DNA of 64,000 nt from Marmoricola sp. URHB0036 (GCF_000426045.1 NZ_AUEP01000006.1:186001-250000), one strand, 5' to 3'. Shown: positions 25,497-34,019, counted from the stretch's first letter. Notes: generated by a model not told the origin, from the sequence alone. Translations and numbers: made by a program.

Positions 25497-26975
25497 TCAG
25501 CTGAGCGCGGCGTGGACCTCGTCGGCGGTCCGGTACCCGGAGGTGACGGCGCCGTCCATGTAGCCCTGCCAGTAGAACGCCGCCTCGGTGCCGCCCCAGT
25601 GGATCAGCCCGTTGGGCTGGCGCAGGGCGGTGCCGGCACGGATGAGCAGACCTGGTGCCGGAAGCCCGGTCGGGCCACCCCACGAGTACTCGTCGTAGTC
25701 CCAGCGCTTGAAGCCACGGTCGACGGCCAGGCTCCGCGCCTGCGGTCCGAAGTAGTCCACGAAGCTGTCCATGCACTGCTTCATCAGGACTGCGGGCGGT
25801 GCACCGTCGAGGCGCCGCATGTTGTCGCCGGAGATGAACCCCATCAGCCAGTGCTTGCCCTGGCTGTAGGTCTCGAAGGTGATGTCGATCGGGCTGCCGT
25901 TGCCGATGACCTGGCCGGAGAGTCCGGCATCGCGCCAGAAGGCCGTGTCGTACGCCGCCTGGAACTTGCCCTCGTAGCCCATCCTGGTGCCCGCGTGCAG
26001 CCGGTTCCGGGCGACGCTCAGCCCACCCGGGTAGCTGATCCGGCCGGCGATCGCCGGGCTCATCGCCACGATGACGCGCTTGCCGGTGAACGTCCCGGCC
26101 TCGGTCCTGACCACCGCCCGTCCGCTGCGCGTGTCGATGGTGCTGACCGGCGCGTTGTAGACGATCTTCCCGGCCAGCGTGTTGGCCATCGCCTCGGGGA
26201 TCCGGTAGGCCCCGCCGTCGAGGAAGCGCTCCTGGGCGCCACCGTCGGTGTTGAGCAGGCGGAACATGTCGCCGGGGTTGGCGGCGTTGCCGGCCGAGGC
26301 GATGTAGCTGAACATGAACAGCGCCGAGATCTCGTCGGGCCCGACCGAGAGCGTCGAGGAGCAGATCAGCCCGAAGAGCAGCCTCGCCTCCGCGGTGATG
26401 ACCGTCCGGTCGATCCACTGCTTGAAGGTGATCGAGTCCCAGTACACCGCCAGCGGGTGCTCCCACGGCTTGCCGGGCGTGATGCTGAGGCAGATGGTGG
26501 TCAGCTTGGTGATGCCGGCCACGACCTCGGGGGCGGTCTGGTCGACCGGGATACCGATGGCGGCGGGGTACGGCGTGACGGTGCCGTCCACCGAGAACAG
26601 GTTGTTGCCCTCGTTGTAGGTGACCTGCTCGTCGACGTGGAACTCGCTGGCCAGCGCACGGATGTGGTCCTGGGTCGGGCCGACGAACTCGGCACCCCCG
26701 TCGAAGTGCAGGTTGCCGCTGATCGTCTTGACGTTGACCACACGCCCACCGGGGCGTTCGCGCGCCTCGAGCACCATGACCTTGCGCCCGGCCGCGGTCA
26801 GCTGGCGGGCGGCGGCGAGGCCGGAGAGGCCGGCCCCCACGATGATGCAGTCATGGACGACGCCCGGCGCGGACAACGCTGCTGCGTCGGCACTCTCGGC
26901 GATGAAGGGGGCGACAGCTCCGGCGGCACCGAGGGCGACAGCCCCGCGCAGAACATGGCGGCGGGAAAGGGTCAT
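25497..26975 (-). CDS. Tat-exported flavin monoamine oxidase
   Basis: A 492-residue FAD amine oxidase. A twin-arginine leader (SRRHVLRG, 4-11) with a hydrophobic segment ends near residue 33. The FAD motif DCIIVGAGLSGLAAARQL follows, then GGRV and the C-terminal GGTEAAFYWQGYMDGAVTSG with the flavin-contact GGT. Tat export fits a folded cofactor enzyme acting outside the cell. The start at 26975 is fixed by the Tat leader, although the frame continues upstream. Likely substrates are primary amines or polyamines. Confidence 0.88.
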   Translation of the reverse strand: MTLSRRHVLRGAVALGAAGAVAPFIAESADAAALSAPGVVHDCIIVGAGLSGLAAARQLTAAGRKVMVLEARERPGGRVVNVKTISGNLHFDGGAEFVGPTQDHIRALASEFHVDEQVTYNEGNNLFSVDGTVTPYPAAIGIPVDQTAPEVVAGITKLTTICLSITPGKPWEHPLAVYWDSITFKQWIDRTVITAEARLLFGLICSSTLSVGPDEISALFMFSYIASAGNAANPGDMFRLLNTDGGAQERFLDGGAYRIPEAMANTLAGKIVYNAPVSTIDTRSGRAVVRTEAGTFTGKRVIVAMSPAIAGRISYPGGLSVARNRLHAGTRMGYEGKFQAAYDTAFWRDAGLSGQVIGNGSPIDITFETYSQGKHWLMGFISGDNMRRLDGAPPAVLMKQCMDSFVDYFGPQARSLAVDRGFKRWDYDEYSWGGPTGLPAPGLLIRAGTALRQPNGLIHWGGTEAAFYWQGYMDGAVTSGYRTADEVHAALS

Positions 26976-27143
26976 GACGTTGGAAACTAGTCCAAATGGC
27001 GGACTACCGCCGGGTTTCCGGAGGATTGACATCCCGGTGGACCGTGAGGTGCCGACACGCCGTCGACACGCCGATGAGTGGGCGGTCCAGCGCGGGTCTG
27101 TCTGGGTGTGGCGCCCGCGCGGGCGCCGGAGGAGAGTTCTGTC

Positions 27144-27443
27144 ATGAGCGAAGCAGCGCACCCACAGGGACGGCTCGACGAGGAGTTCACCGCCCCGCTC
27201 CAGAAGAGTCCCGCCAAGGGTGGGTGGACCTACGTGGTGATGCCCGGGTCGGCCGAGTTCTTCGGCACCGGCGGGCTGGTCAAGGTGCGTGGCACCTTCG
27301 ACGGTGAGCCGTTCGAGAGCTCGTTCATGGCGCTCGGCGACGGCACCCACAAGCTCCCGGTGAAGGCGGCCATCCGCAAGCGGATCGGCAAGGAGGAGGG
27401 CGACTCGGTGCTCGTCCGCCTCGAGGAGCGCCTCAGTTCTTGA
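27144..27443 (+). CDS. DUF1905 domain protein
   Basis: A 99-residue protein: [56 protein letters not shown], the DUF1905 beta-barrel signature. Function unknown. GGAGGAGAG upstream supports the ATG at 27144. Confidence 0.85.
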   Translation: MSEAAHPQGRLDEEFTAPLQKSPAKGGWTYVVMPGSAEFFGTGGLVKVRGTFDGEPFESSFMALGDGTHKLPVKAAIRKRIGKEEGDSVLVRLEERLSS

Positions 27444-27492
27444 GCGGGGCCCCTGACCGTGTGCCGGTCGGTGTGCTGGGTACGACGCAGGC

Positions 27493-28005
27493 ATGAGCGA
27501 CGAAGCAGCCACCGACCGGACCGACACCGACCGGGCACAGCAGAAGGTCGTGGAGATGATGCGCAGCGACCGCTTCTGCATGCTCACCTCGATCGGGGTG
27601 GGCGACCAGGGCCGGCTGCACTCCCACCCGATGACCCCGCAGGAGGTCACCGACACCGGTCAGGCCTGGTTCTTCATCGACTCCACCAGCGAGCAGGCCG
27701 GCAACATCAACGCCGAGAAGCGCGTCAACCTGGCCTTCAGCGACGGCTCCACCTGGCTGTCGGTCGCGGGTCACGGCACCGTCGTCCACGACCGTGCCAA
27801 GACCGACGAGCTGTGGAACTCCATGGTCGAAGCGTGGTTCCCCGAGGGCAAGGACTCACCCGACCTGGCGCTGCTCCGCATCGACCCGGACTCCGCCGAG
27901 TACTGGGACACCCCCGGCGGCCGGGTGGCATCGGCACTGGCGTTCGCCAAGACCAAGATCACCGGGGAGCGCCCGAGCGGGCACAGCGAGTCCGTCGACC
28001 TCTGA
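27493..28005 (+). CDS. Pyridoxamine 5'-phosphate oxidase-like (general stress FMN-binding) protein
   Basis: A 170-residue split-barrel flavoprotein like general stress protein 26: FCMLTSIGVGDQGRLHSHPMTPQ, AWFFIDSTSEQAGNI and LAFSDGSTWLSVAGHGTVVHDRAK. It probably binds FMN or F420. TACGAC lies 6 nt before the ATG, consistent with a leaderless start. The stop is 3 nt from the stop of the convergent SRPBCC gene. Confidence 0.85.
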   Translation: MSDEAATDRTDTDRAQQKVVEMMRSDRFCMLTSIGVGDQGRLHSHPMTPQEVTDTGQAWFFIDSTSEQAGNINAEKRVNLAFSDGSTWLSVAGHGTVVHDRAKTDELWNSMVEAWFPEGKDSPDLALLRIDPDSAEYWDTPGGRVASALAFAKTKITGERPSGHSESVDL

Positions 28006-28008
28006 GGC

Positions 28009-28590
28009 TCAGCTCCGCAGTCGTTCGCGCAGGCCGGCGGCCATCCCCGCGATGGTGATCGCATCGAAGAGCTCCCCCACCGTCTCGGCCAGCCAGACCC
28101 GTCGTACGGGACCGAGCCGGAGGCGCAGGTGCACCCGGGTCCTGCCGTCGTACGCCGTCAGCGTGATCGACCACGACAGCCGCATCCGGCCCCGCTCGGA
28201 CCGGTATACGAGGTGCCGGGCGGGCTCGACGTCGACCGCCTCGAAGTACTCCTCGGGACCGCCGTAGTCGGGGATCACGTCGCCGACCTGCAGTCCCTGC
28301 CACTGCGGCTGCACGGTTCGCGCGGCGCGACGAGAGCGGGGCACGAACCGTTCGACGGACCGGGGGAGGTACCACCCGCCGCGGCCCTTGCCCAGCTGCA
28401 CCAGCCACGGCCACACCTGCTCCGGTGTCCCGCGCGCCTCGAAGCCGCGGTCCATCACGACGTCGGCGTCCGGCACCACGTCGTCACCCGCTCGGGGCGC
28501 CCGGATCTCCTCGGCGGTGGCCGCGACGGTGGCGAACGGTCTCCTCACTGCGCGATGGTGCTCCACCGGGGTGCTGGACGGGGTGGGCAC
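28009..28590 (-). CDS. SRPBCC-fold protein
   Basis: A 193-residue protein with an SRPBCC-like core: EARGTPEQVWPWLVQLGKGRGGWY followed by VGDVIPDYG. The WPWLVQ.G..RGG.YS.D..E pattern is common in actinobacterial cyclase-like proteins. GTG start at 28590. Ligand unknown. Confidence 0.75.
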   Translation of the reverse strand: MPTPSSTPVEHHRAVRRPFATVAATAEEIRAPRAGDDVVPDADVVMDRGFEARGTPEQVWPWLVQLGKGRGGWYLPRSVERFVPRSRRAARTVQPQWQGLQVGDVIPDYGGPEEYFEAVDVEPARHLVYRSERGRMRLSWSITLTAYDGRTRVHLRLRLGPVRRVWLAETVGELFDAITIAGMAAGLRERLRS

Positions 28591-28630
28591 CCCGTGTCAT
28601 AGCCTGCCGGGGTCGAACAGCCACCCCGGG

Positions 28631-28811
28631 AACGCCGAGTCCTGCCCGATCCGGGGTGTCCCCACGAACAGGTTCGGGCAGGAGTGGGGGACCCACAGGT
28701 TCCACGCTCGGCCAGGTCGGTCCGCTGACCTGGACGTGCTCGGGGTGAAGTCATCCGCGGATGACGGAGCACTTTCTCGCTCCAACCCGACAGCTCACCT
28801 CACAGGCGTGG
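28631..28811 (+). promoter_or_regulatory. Cyclic di-AMP (ydaO/yuaA) riboswitch
   Basis: The segment holds, in order, GGGGGACCCA (28686-28695), GGGGTGAAGTC (28742-28752), and AACCCGACAGCTCACCTCAC (28784-28803) followed by AGGCG. These correspond to the conserved GGGGGAACCCA, GGGGTGAATC and CAGCTAACCTCG...GCG blocks of the ydaO class. It lies immediately before the Shine-Dalgarno of a secreted NlpC/P60 hydrolase, the classic actinobacterial target. c-di-AMP binding would turn the gene off. Confidence 0.9.
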
Positions 28812-28826
28812 GAAAGGACAGCACCC

Positions 28827-29336
28827 ATGCCCGCACTGGCTCGGCCCTTGCGCACCCTCCTCACCGTCCCGCTCCTGGCCTTCGCGATCCTGGCCGCGGC
28901 CAGTGCCTTCGCCCCGGCCACCGACGCCTCCGCGGCCACGGCCACGAGCAAGCCGTCGTCGGCCCGCCAGCAGAAGGTGCTGCGAGCCGCGTCCGTCGCG
29001 CTGCGGCAGATCGGCGACCCTTACCGCTACGGCGCTGCCGGACCGGGATCCTTCGACTGCTCCGGGTTGATGAAGTACAGCTACCAGAAGGCCGGGATCA
29101 AGCTGCCGCGCACCGCGTCGGCCCAGTCCAAGCGCGCCCACCGGATCCCCAAGGGCAAGCTGCGCCGGGGCGACCTGATGTTCTTCACCGACGGCGGAGG
29201 CGTCTACCACGCCGCGATGTTCCTGAAGTGGAACCACGGGCGCGCCGTGATGGTGCACTCCCCCGGCAGCGGTCAGCACGTCCGCCGCGACCACCCCTGG
29301 ACCAAACGCTGGTTCGCCGGCACCATGCGCGGCTGA
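28827..29336 (+). CDS. Secreted NlpC/P60 peptidoglycan endopeptidase
   Basis: A 169-residue hydrolase. A signal peptide (about 1-36, ending near ASA) precedes an NlpC/P60 domain with catalytic Cys in FDCSGLMKYSY, His in VYHAAMFL, and a third His in MVHSPG. It would cleave peptide stems in the wall. GGAAAGGA 8 nt before the ATG sets the start. The upstream c-di-AMP riboswitch links its expression to turgor and potassium signalling. Confidence 0.92.
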   Translation: MPALARPLRTLLTVPLLAFAILAAASAFAPATDASAATATSKPSSARQQKVLRAASVALRQIGDPYRYGAAGPGSFDCSGLMKYSYQKAGIKLPRTASAQSKRAHRIPKGKLRRGDLMFFTDGGGVYHAAMFLKWNHGRAVMVHSPGSGQHVRRDHPWTKRWFAGTMRG

Positions 29337-29391
29337 AACCGGCGCCTGCACGACACGCTCGCTTGACCGGAGAACCGGGGACGGCGGACCT

Positions 29392-29397
29392 ACGATT
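29392..29397 (+). promoter_or_regulatory. -10 element of 29403 gene, leaderless
   Basis: TACGAT ends 5 nt before the ATG at 29403. Confidence 0.5.
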
Positions 29398-29402
29398 CGC
29401 CC

Positions 29403-29804
29403 ATGACGCAGCAGGATCTCGGGGAGGACATCCTCTCTTCCGGCGAGCTGGCGACGTTGTTCGACCGCTCGCCCGCGCGGGCCGTGCAGACCTCGGGCGC
29501 AGCCGTGACCGCCTTCGTGCTGGGGCTTGCCGCCATCCTGGCCGTGCCGTTCTCGTTGTGGATGACGTTCAGTGCCGGTCTGGCGGCTGTCGCTCTGGTG
29601 GCCTCGATCATCGGGCTGGCCCGCGCGAGCAGGCCGGATGTCGCAGGCGGCCTGCTCGCCTCTCTCGGACTGGTGCTCGCGCTCGGGACGCTGGCGCTGG
29701 TCGGGCTGAGGTACCTCGGCATCGACACCGCGTTCGGTGACGGCTCCGAGGCGACCATCCGCGACGGGCTGGACTGGCTGAACGGTCTGCTGCCCAAGCC
29801 CTAG
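29403..29804 (+). CDS. Small membrane protein, DUF4190-like
   Basis: A 133-residue protein with an acidic N-terminus (about 1-30) and three hydrophobic segments: SGAAVTAFVLGLAAILAVPF, then AGLAAVALVASIIGLARA and GGLLASLGLVLALGTLALVG. This is the layout of DUF4190-type proteins. No function can be assigned. Confidence 0.65.
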   Translation: MTQQDLGEDILSSGELATLFDRSPARAVQTSGAAVTAFVLGLAAILAVPFSLWMTFSAGLAAVALVASIIGLARASRPDVAGGLLASLGLVLALGTLALVGLRYLGIDTAFGDGSEATIRDGLDWLNGLLPKP

Positions 29805-29909
29805 GGTCCGGCCAGTGACAGACGGGTGCCACGGGCGGATCTGAATATGCACTGGCCGCCGTCCCCGATCCGGCGTCTACTGGAGGCCGACTCACCTGGG
29901 GAGGGTGCG

Positions 29910-29990
29910 ATGTCCAGCTACGCCCAGCTCTGTCCTGTCCGTCGGGAGCACGGGCAAGGCTCCTTCGCCGACGTTCCCCGGATCGCCTGA
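29910..29990 (+). CDS. Possible 26-residue leader ORF coupled to serine hydrolase
   Basis: ATG at 29910 with GGGAGGG just upstream begins a 26-codon frame (MSSYAQLCPVRREHGQGSFA and on) whose TGA overlaps the next ATG as TGATG. This start-stop coupling and the good ribosome site suggest translation. The downstream gene has no Shine-Dalgarno of its own. Coding potential is otherwise unproven. Confidence 0.4.
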   Translation: MSSYAQLCPVRREHGQGSFADVPRIA

Positions 29991-31024
29991 TGTCCTACGC
30001 CGAGCTCGACGCGCTGCTGCGCTCCTGGGTGGACGCGCGTGACTTCTCGGGCAGCGTGCTGATGACCCAGGCCGGCGAGGTCGTGTTCGAGGGCAGCTAC
30101 GGCATGGCCGACCGAGCGACCTCGACCCCGGTCACCCCGGCCACCCGGTTCGGGCTCGCCTCGGTCACCAAGATGTTCACCGCCGTCGCGGTCGTGGACC
30201 TCGTCTCGGCCGGAGCGGTGCGCTTCGAGACCCCAGTCGTGGACGTGCTGCCTCCGGGTCGCCGGCCGGCGACCCTGCTGCCCGAGGTCACCGTGCACCA
30301 CCTGCTGTGCCACACCTCGGGGATCGCCGACTACTGCGAGGAGGACGAGGACTCACCGGCCTACCTCGAGGACTACGGCTCGTTGTGGGAGCGGATCCCG
30401 TCGTACTCCATCGAACGGCCGGCCGACTTCCTGCCGCTCTTCGGCGACCTGCCGCCGTACCGCCAGCCCGGCACGCAGTTCCAGTACTGCAACGCCGGCT
30501 ACATCGTGCTCGGCCTCGTCATCGAGGAGCTCTCCGGACGGCCGTTCACCGACGTCGTGCAGGAGCGCGTGTTCGACCGTGCCGGGATGACCGCCAGCGG
30601 TTTCCTCCGCCTCGACGAGGCGCTCCCCGACGTCGCCGTCGGCTACCTGCCGCGCTCAGGCCCCGACGAGCCGTGGCGCACGAACGTCTACCGCATCCCG
30701 GTCGTCGGTGGCGCCGACGGAGGCGCTTTCAGCACCACCGGCGACCTCGACCGCTTCCTCCACAGGTACGCCGACGGCACCCTGCTGGGTGACCAGCTCG
30801 ACCGCGTCCTGGCCCCGCACGCCGACGCCGGCGACGGCTTCTTCGAGGGCTACGGCGTGCACCTCTACCCCGACGGGCGCTACGGGCACGGCGGCGGCGA
30901 CCCGGGGGTGACCGTGATCGTCAACCGCTGGCCCGACGACGAGCTGCACGTCGTGGTCCTGTGCAACATGGAGGACATGGCGGTCGAGGTCCGCGACGAG
31001 GTCGTGGACACCTGGCGTTCCTGA
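29990..31024 (+). CDS. Beta-lactamase-fold serine hydrolase
   Basis: A 344-residue class C beta-lactamase-like/esterase protein. SVTK (about 58-61) carries the nucleophile Ser, YCNAGY is the Tyr-x-Asn motif (about 165), and HGGGDPG near the C-terminus replaces KTG. No signal peptide is seen, so it is probably cytosolic; these are usually esterases or peptidases. It may be translated by coupling from the 26-codon ORF. Confidence 0.88.
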   Translation: MSYAELDALLRSWVDARDFSGSVLMTQAGEVVFEGSYGMADRATSTPVTPATRFGLASVTKMFTAVAVVDLVSAGAVRFETPVVDVLPPGRRPATLLPEVTVHHLLCHTSGIADYCEEDEDSPAYLEDYGSLWERIPSYSIERPADFLPLFGDLPPYRQPGTQFQYCNAGYIVLGLVIEELSGRPFTDVVQERVFDRAGMTASGFLRLDEALPDVAVGYLPRSGPDEPWRTNVYRIPVVGGADGGAFSTTGDLDRFLHRYADGTLLGDQLDRVLAPHADAGDGFFEGYGVHLYPDGRYGHGGGDPGVTVIVNRWPDDELHVVVLCNMEDMAVEVRDEVVDTWRS

Positions 31025-31170
31025 GAGGGCTGACGGGATACCCGGTGAGCCGGGTACTCATGGTCGATTCGGGTGTTGCACCGCCCCCCGAGTACATGAG
31101 TCGCCCCCGGGGTGGGTGATCGTGGCCGATGTCCTCTCGGAGAACGGTGTGTGACCTGGACCATCCCCCG

Positions 31171-31290
31171 CTACGTCCGGTCCCGTGGCTGCTTCCTTGC
31201 GGCGCGCTGGCGCGCGTGGTACCGCTCGGCCCGACGCATCTCACTGTCGGGCGTGAACAGCTTCTGGATCACTGTGGTCACGTAGTACAT
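31171..31290 (-). CDS. 39-residue basic small protein divergent from CGNR regulator
   Basis: MYYVTTVIQKLFTPDSEMRR starts a 39-residue frame ending in the basic ARQRAARKQPRDRT. GAGGAGGG lies 6 nt before the ATG, a stronger ribosome site than most genes here. It is divergent from the CGNR gene at 31379 and reads away from it. I do not recognise the family; the helical basic C-terminus could bind nucleic acid or membrane. Confidence 0.6.
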   Translation of the reverse strand: MYYVTTVIQKLFTPDSEMRRAERYHARQRAARKQPRDRT

Positions 31291-31366
31291 GACATCCCTC
31301 CTCTCGACTCCAACACCAGCAATGACGCTACGCCGGTGTCGTGCTCGCTGTGACCGGTAAAAGCCT

Positions 31367-31372
31367 TATATT
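31367..31372 (+). promoter_or_regulatory. -10 element of second CGNR gene, leaderless
   Basis: TATATT ends 6 nt before the GTG at 31379. GTAAAAGCCTTATAT (31357-31371) closely matches the same position before the first CGNR gene. Confidence 0.6.
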
Positions 31373-31378
31373 GGTGTC

Positions 31379-31933
31379 GTGACCGAGGACCTGCCCCGAC
31401 CTGAGGTACCTGCTCCGATCGCGGTCGTGCGTGACTTCGTGAACACGACCGACCATGAGACCGGCGTCGACGAGCTGACCACCCGCGCGGAGCTCTCGCG
31501 CCACCTGCTGCGTGCCGGGCTGCTGGACAGCAACGCCCGCGCCACCGAGGCCGACCTCGCGCTGGCCCGACGTCTCCGCGCCGGGCTCCGCACGGCGTTG
31601 GCGGCGAACCACGACGGTGCGACCGACGCGCTGCCCGAGCTCGCGAGAGCGCTGCGTGAGCTGCCCATCGCGCTCGACTGGACCGAGGCCGGACCGGCGC
31701 TGCGCACGACCGCGGGTGGCGTCCGGGGCGCGCTGACCCGGATCGGCCTCGCCGCCCAGGAGGCCACCAGCGAGGGCATCTGGTGGCGGCTGAAGATCTG
31801 TGCCTACGACGAGTGCCAGTGGGCCTACTACGACCACTCCAAGAACAGGTCGCGCGCCTGGTGCGAGTACGGCTGCGGCAACGTCGTCAAGACCCGGGCC
31901 TACCGTGCCCGTCAGCGAGCTGCGGCACCATGA
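31379..31933 (+). CDS. CGNR zinc-finger (ABATE domain) regulator
   Basis: A 184-residue paralogue of the 19068 protein: VVRDFVNTTDHETGVDEL at the start of the ABATE domain, and a CGNR finger LKICAYDECQWAYYDHSKNRSRAWCEYGCGNVVKTRAYR. The spacing of the four Cys is preserved. It probably regulates itself, the divergent 39-residue gene, or the downstream DUF1697/LLM genes. Leaderless GTG start. Confidence 0.87.
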   Translation: MTEDLPRPEVPAPIAVVRDFVNTTDHETGVDELTTRAELSRHLLRAGLLDSNARATEADLALARRLRAGLRTALAANHDGATDALPELARALRELPIALDWTEAGPALRTTAGGVRGALTRIGLAAQEATSEGIWWRLKICAYDECQWAYYDHSKNRSRAWCEYGCGNVVKTRAYRARQRAAAP

Positions 31934-31937
31934 CCTC

Positions 31938-32460
31938 GTGAGTCGCTCCGTCGCCTTCTTCCGCAACCTCAACCTCGGACAACGACGCAGCAACAGTCCC
32001 ACCCGGCCGGAGCTGCTCGACGCCTTCGAGCGAGCCGGGGCGACGAGCGCCACCAACTTCCAGGTCAACGGCACGATCGTCTTCGAGCACGACGGCGACG
32101 CGCAGGCACTCGCCGACGAGGCGGTCCGGTTGCTCACCCCCGTCTGCGGGTACGACGACGCGGTGATCGTGCGACCGGTCCCGTGGATCCCTCGACCTCG
32201 AGCTGGAGACAGGTACGCAGGCCGAGGTCTCGTTGTTCGACGGACCCGACCCGTTCCCCGAGCCACTCCCCTGGGAGGTGCCGGGCGCAGGGCTGACCGT
32301 CGTACGCGCCGACGCGCTGCATGCCGTGAGCCTCAACGACATCGAACGGACCAGCGGCGCCACCTATGCACTGGAGCGACGCCTGGGAATGCCGGTCACC
32401 TCCCGCGGAGTTCCCACCATGCTGCGTCTCCAGGCGCGGCTGAACACGATCGCGGACTGA
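31938..32460 (+). pseudogene. DUF1697-like gene with a frameshift
   Basis: The first part (GTG 31938) encodes VSRSVAFFRNLNLGQRRSN and continues in frame to about 32190 (VIVRPVPWI). The matching remainder, LDLELETGTQAEVSLFDG through LERRLGMPVTSRGVPTMLRL to the TGA at 32458-32460, is in the next frame. The two halves together resemble a DUF1697 protein of about 170 residues. A single-base indel near 32180-32200 explains it. Either the gene is broken or the sequence has an error there. Confidence 0.7.
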
Positions 32461-32471
32461 CGAGGAGAGCG

Positions 32472-34010
32472 ATGCCCGACTACGGCCACTACCTGCAGTT
32501 CGGGATCTTTCCCAGTCCCGACGCCACCGCCGCGGAGCACACCCTCGAGCTGGCCCAGCTGGCCGAGGTCAGCGGGCTCGACCTCGTCTCCGTCCAGGAC
32601 CACCCCTACCAGGGCCGCCACCTCGACACCTGGACGCTGCTCTCGGTGATCGCCGCACGCACCAGCGCGATCCGGGTGGCCCCCAACGTCGCGAACGTGC
32701 CGTTGCGCTCGCCCGTGATCCTGGCGCGGAGCGCCGCCACCCTCGACCTGCTCAGCGCCGGCCGGGTCGAGCTCGGCCTCGGAGCAGGCGCGTTCTGGGA
32801 CGCGATCGTGGCGGCCGGCGGGCCACGTCGTACGCCGAAGGAGGCGGTCGATGCGCTCATCGAGGCGATCGACGTCATCCGCCAGGTCTGGTCGGGCGAC
32901 ACCGTGCACGCCGACGGTGAGCACTACCAGGTCAAGGGTCTGCACGGCGGTCCGCGACCGGCTCACGACATCCCGGTCTGGCTGGGGGCCTACAAGCCGC
33001 GGATGCTGCGGGTGACGGCCGACCTCGCCGACGCATGGATCCCCTCCATGGGCTACGCCGAGCCGCACCAGCTCGCCGCCATGAACGCGGCGATGGACGA
33101 GCGGGCCGAGGCCAACGGGCGTGGACCGCAGGCGATCCGGCGGATGTACAACGTGTTCGGCCGGTTCGGGTCCGGCGCCGGCTTCCTTCAGGGCACGCCG
33201 CGCGACTGGGCCGAGCAGCTGGCCGGGCTCGCGATCGACGAGGGCATCTCGACGTTCATCCTCGGCACCGACGACGCGGACCTCGTCCGCCGGTTCGCCC
33301 TCGAGGTGGCCCCGGCGGTGCGCGACCAGGTCGAGGAGGAGCGCGGCCTGCGGGTGAGCGGCGCTGCTCCGACGCGAAGACGTCAGTCCGAGGAGCCCGA
33401 CGCCATCACGGTCACCCCGACGCCGCCACCGCGCAGCCGGTTCGGCACCGAGCTCCCCTGGAACGAGTCCACCCGTCCCCGCTATCCGGCGCCGGCCGAC
33501 GCGTCGTACTCCGAGGCGCAGCAGGCCTACCCCCAGCACCTCATCGACATCCACGACGCCTTGCGGGCCGAGCTGACCCAGCTGCGCGACGTCGTCGACC
33601 AGGTACGCCGCGGGCTGCTCCAGGTCGGCCAGGCACGATCGGTCATCAACACGATGACGATGCGCCAGAACAACTGGACCCTCGGCGCCTACTGCGAGTC
33701 CTACTGCCGCATCGTCACCGGGCACCACACCCTGGAGGACCGCAGCATGTTCGCGTTCCTGCGCCAACGCGACGCCGACGCCGCCCCGGTCGTCGACCGG
33801 CTGGCCGAGGAGCACGAGGTGATTGCCGAGGTGCTCGAACAGGTCGACCGGGCCCTGGTCGGACTCGTCGGTGCCGAGCCGCGCGAAGCCAGCGAACGCC
33901 TCGAGCAGCTCTCGAGTGCGGTGGACCTGCTCAGCGACACCCTGCTCTCGCACCTGTCCTACGAGGAGCGCGAGCTGCTCCACCCGCTGGCGACGTACGG
34001 CCTGGGCTGA
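32472..34010 (+). CDS. LLM class flavin-dependent oxidoreductase fused to hemerythrin domain
   Basis: A 512-residue two-domain protein. Residues 1-295 form a luciferase-like TIM barrel (GIFPSPDATAAEHTLELAQLAE, SVQDHPYQGRHLDTW, RVELGLGAGAFWD), probably using F420 or FMN. A Pro/Arg-rich linker (296-335) leads to a hemerythrin-type four-helix domain (340-510) with HIDIHDALR-like His, HHTLED (His418-His419), EEHEVI and HLSYEERELL ligands. The frame is unbroken across the linker. GAGGAGAG precedes the ATG. The fusion suggests coupling of redox chemistry to O2 or NO sensing. Confidence 0.88.
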   Translation: MPDYGHYLQFGIFPSPDATAAEHTLELAQLAEVSGLDLVSVQDHPYQGRHLDTWTLLSVIAARTSAIRVAPNVANVPLRSPVILARSAATLDLLSAGRVELGLGAGAFWDAIVAAGGPRRTPKEAVDALIEAIDVIRQVWSGDTVHADGEHYQVKGLHGGPRPAHDIPVWLGAYKPRMLRVTADLADAWIPSMGYAEPHQLAAMNAAMDERAEANGRGPQAIRRMYNVFGRFGSGAGFLQGTPRDWAEQLAGLAIDEGISTFILGTDDADLVRRFALEVAPAVRDQVEEERGLRVSGAAPTRRRQSEEPDAITVTPTPPPRSRFGTELPWNESTRPRYPAPADASYSEAQQAYPQHLIDIHDALRAELTQLRDVVDQVRRGLLQVGQARSVINTMTMRQNNWTLGAYCESYCRIVTGHHTLEDRSMFAFLRQRDADAAPVVDRLAEEHEVIAEVLEQVDRALVGLVGAEPREASERLEQLSSAVDLLSDTLLSHLSYEERELLHPLATYGLG

Positions 34011-34019
34011 GGAGTCGGC

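Noticed and set aside
26976-27656. Upstream extension of the amine oxidase frame
   Set aside because: It is antisense to the DUF1905 and stress-protein genes; the Tat leader fixes the start at 26975.
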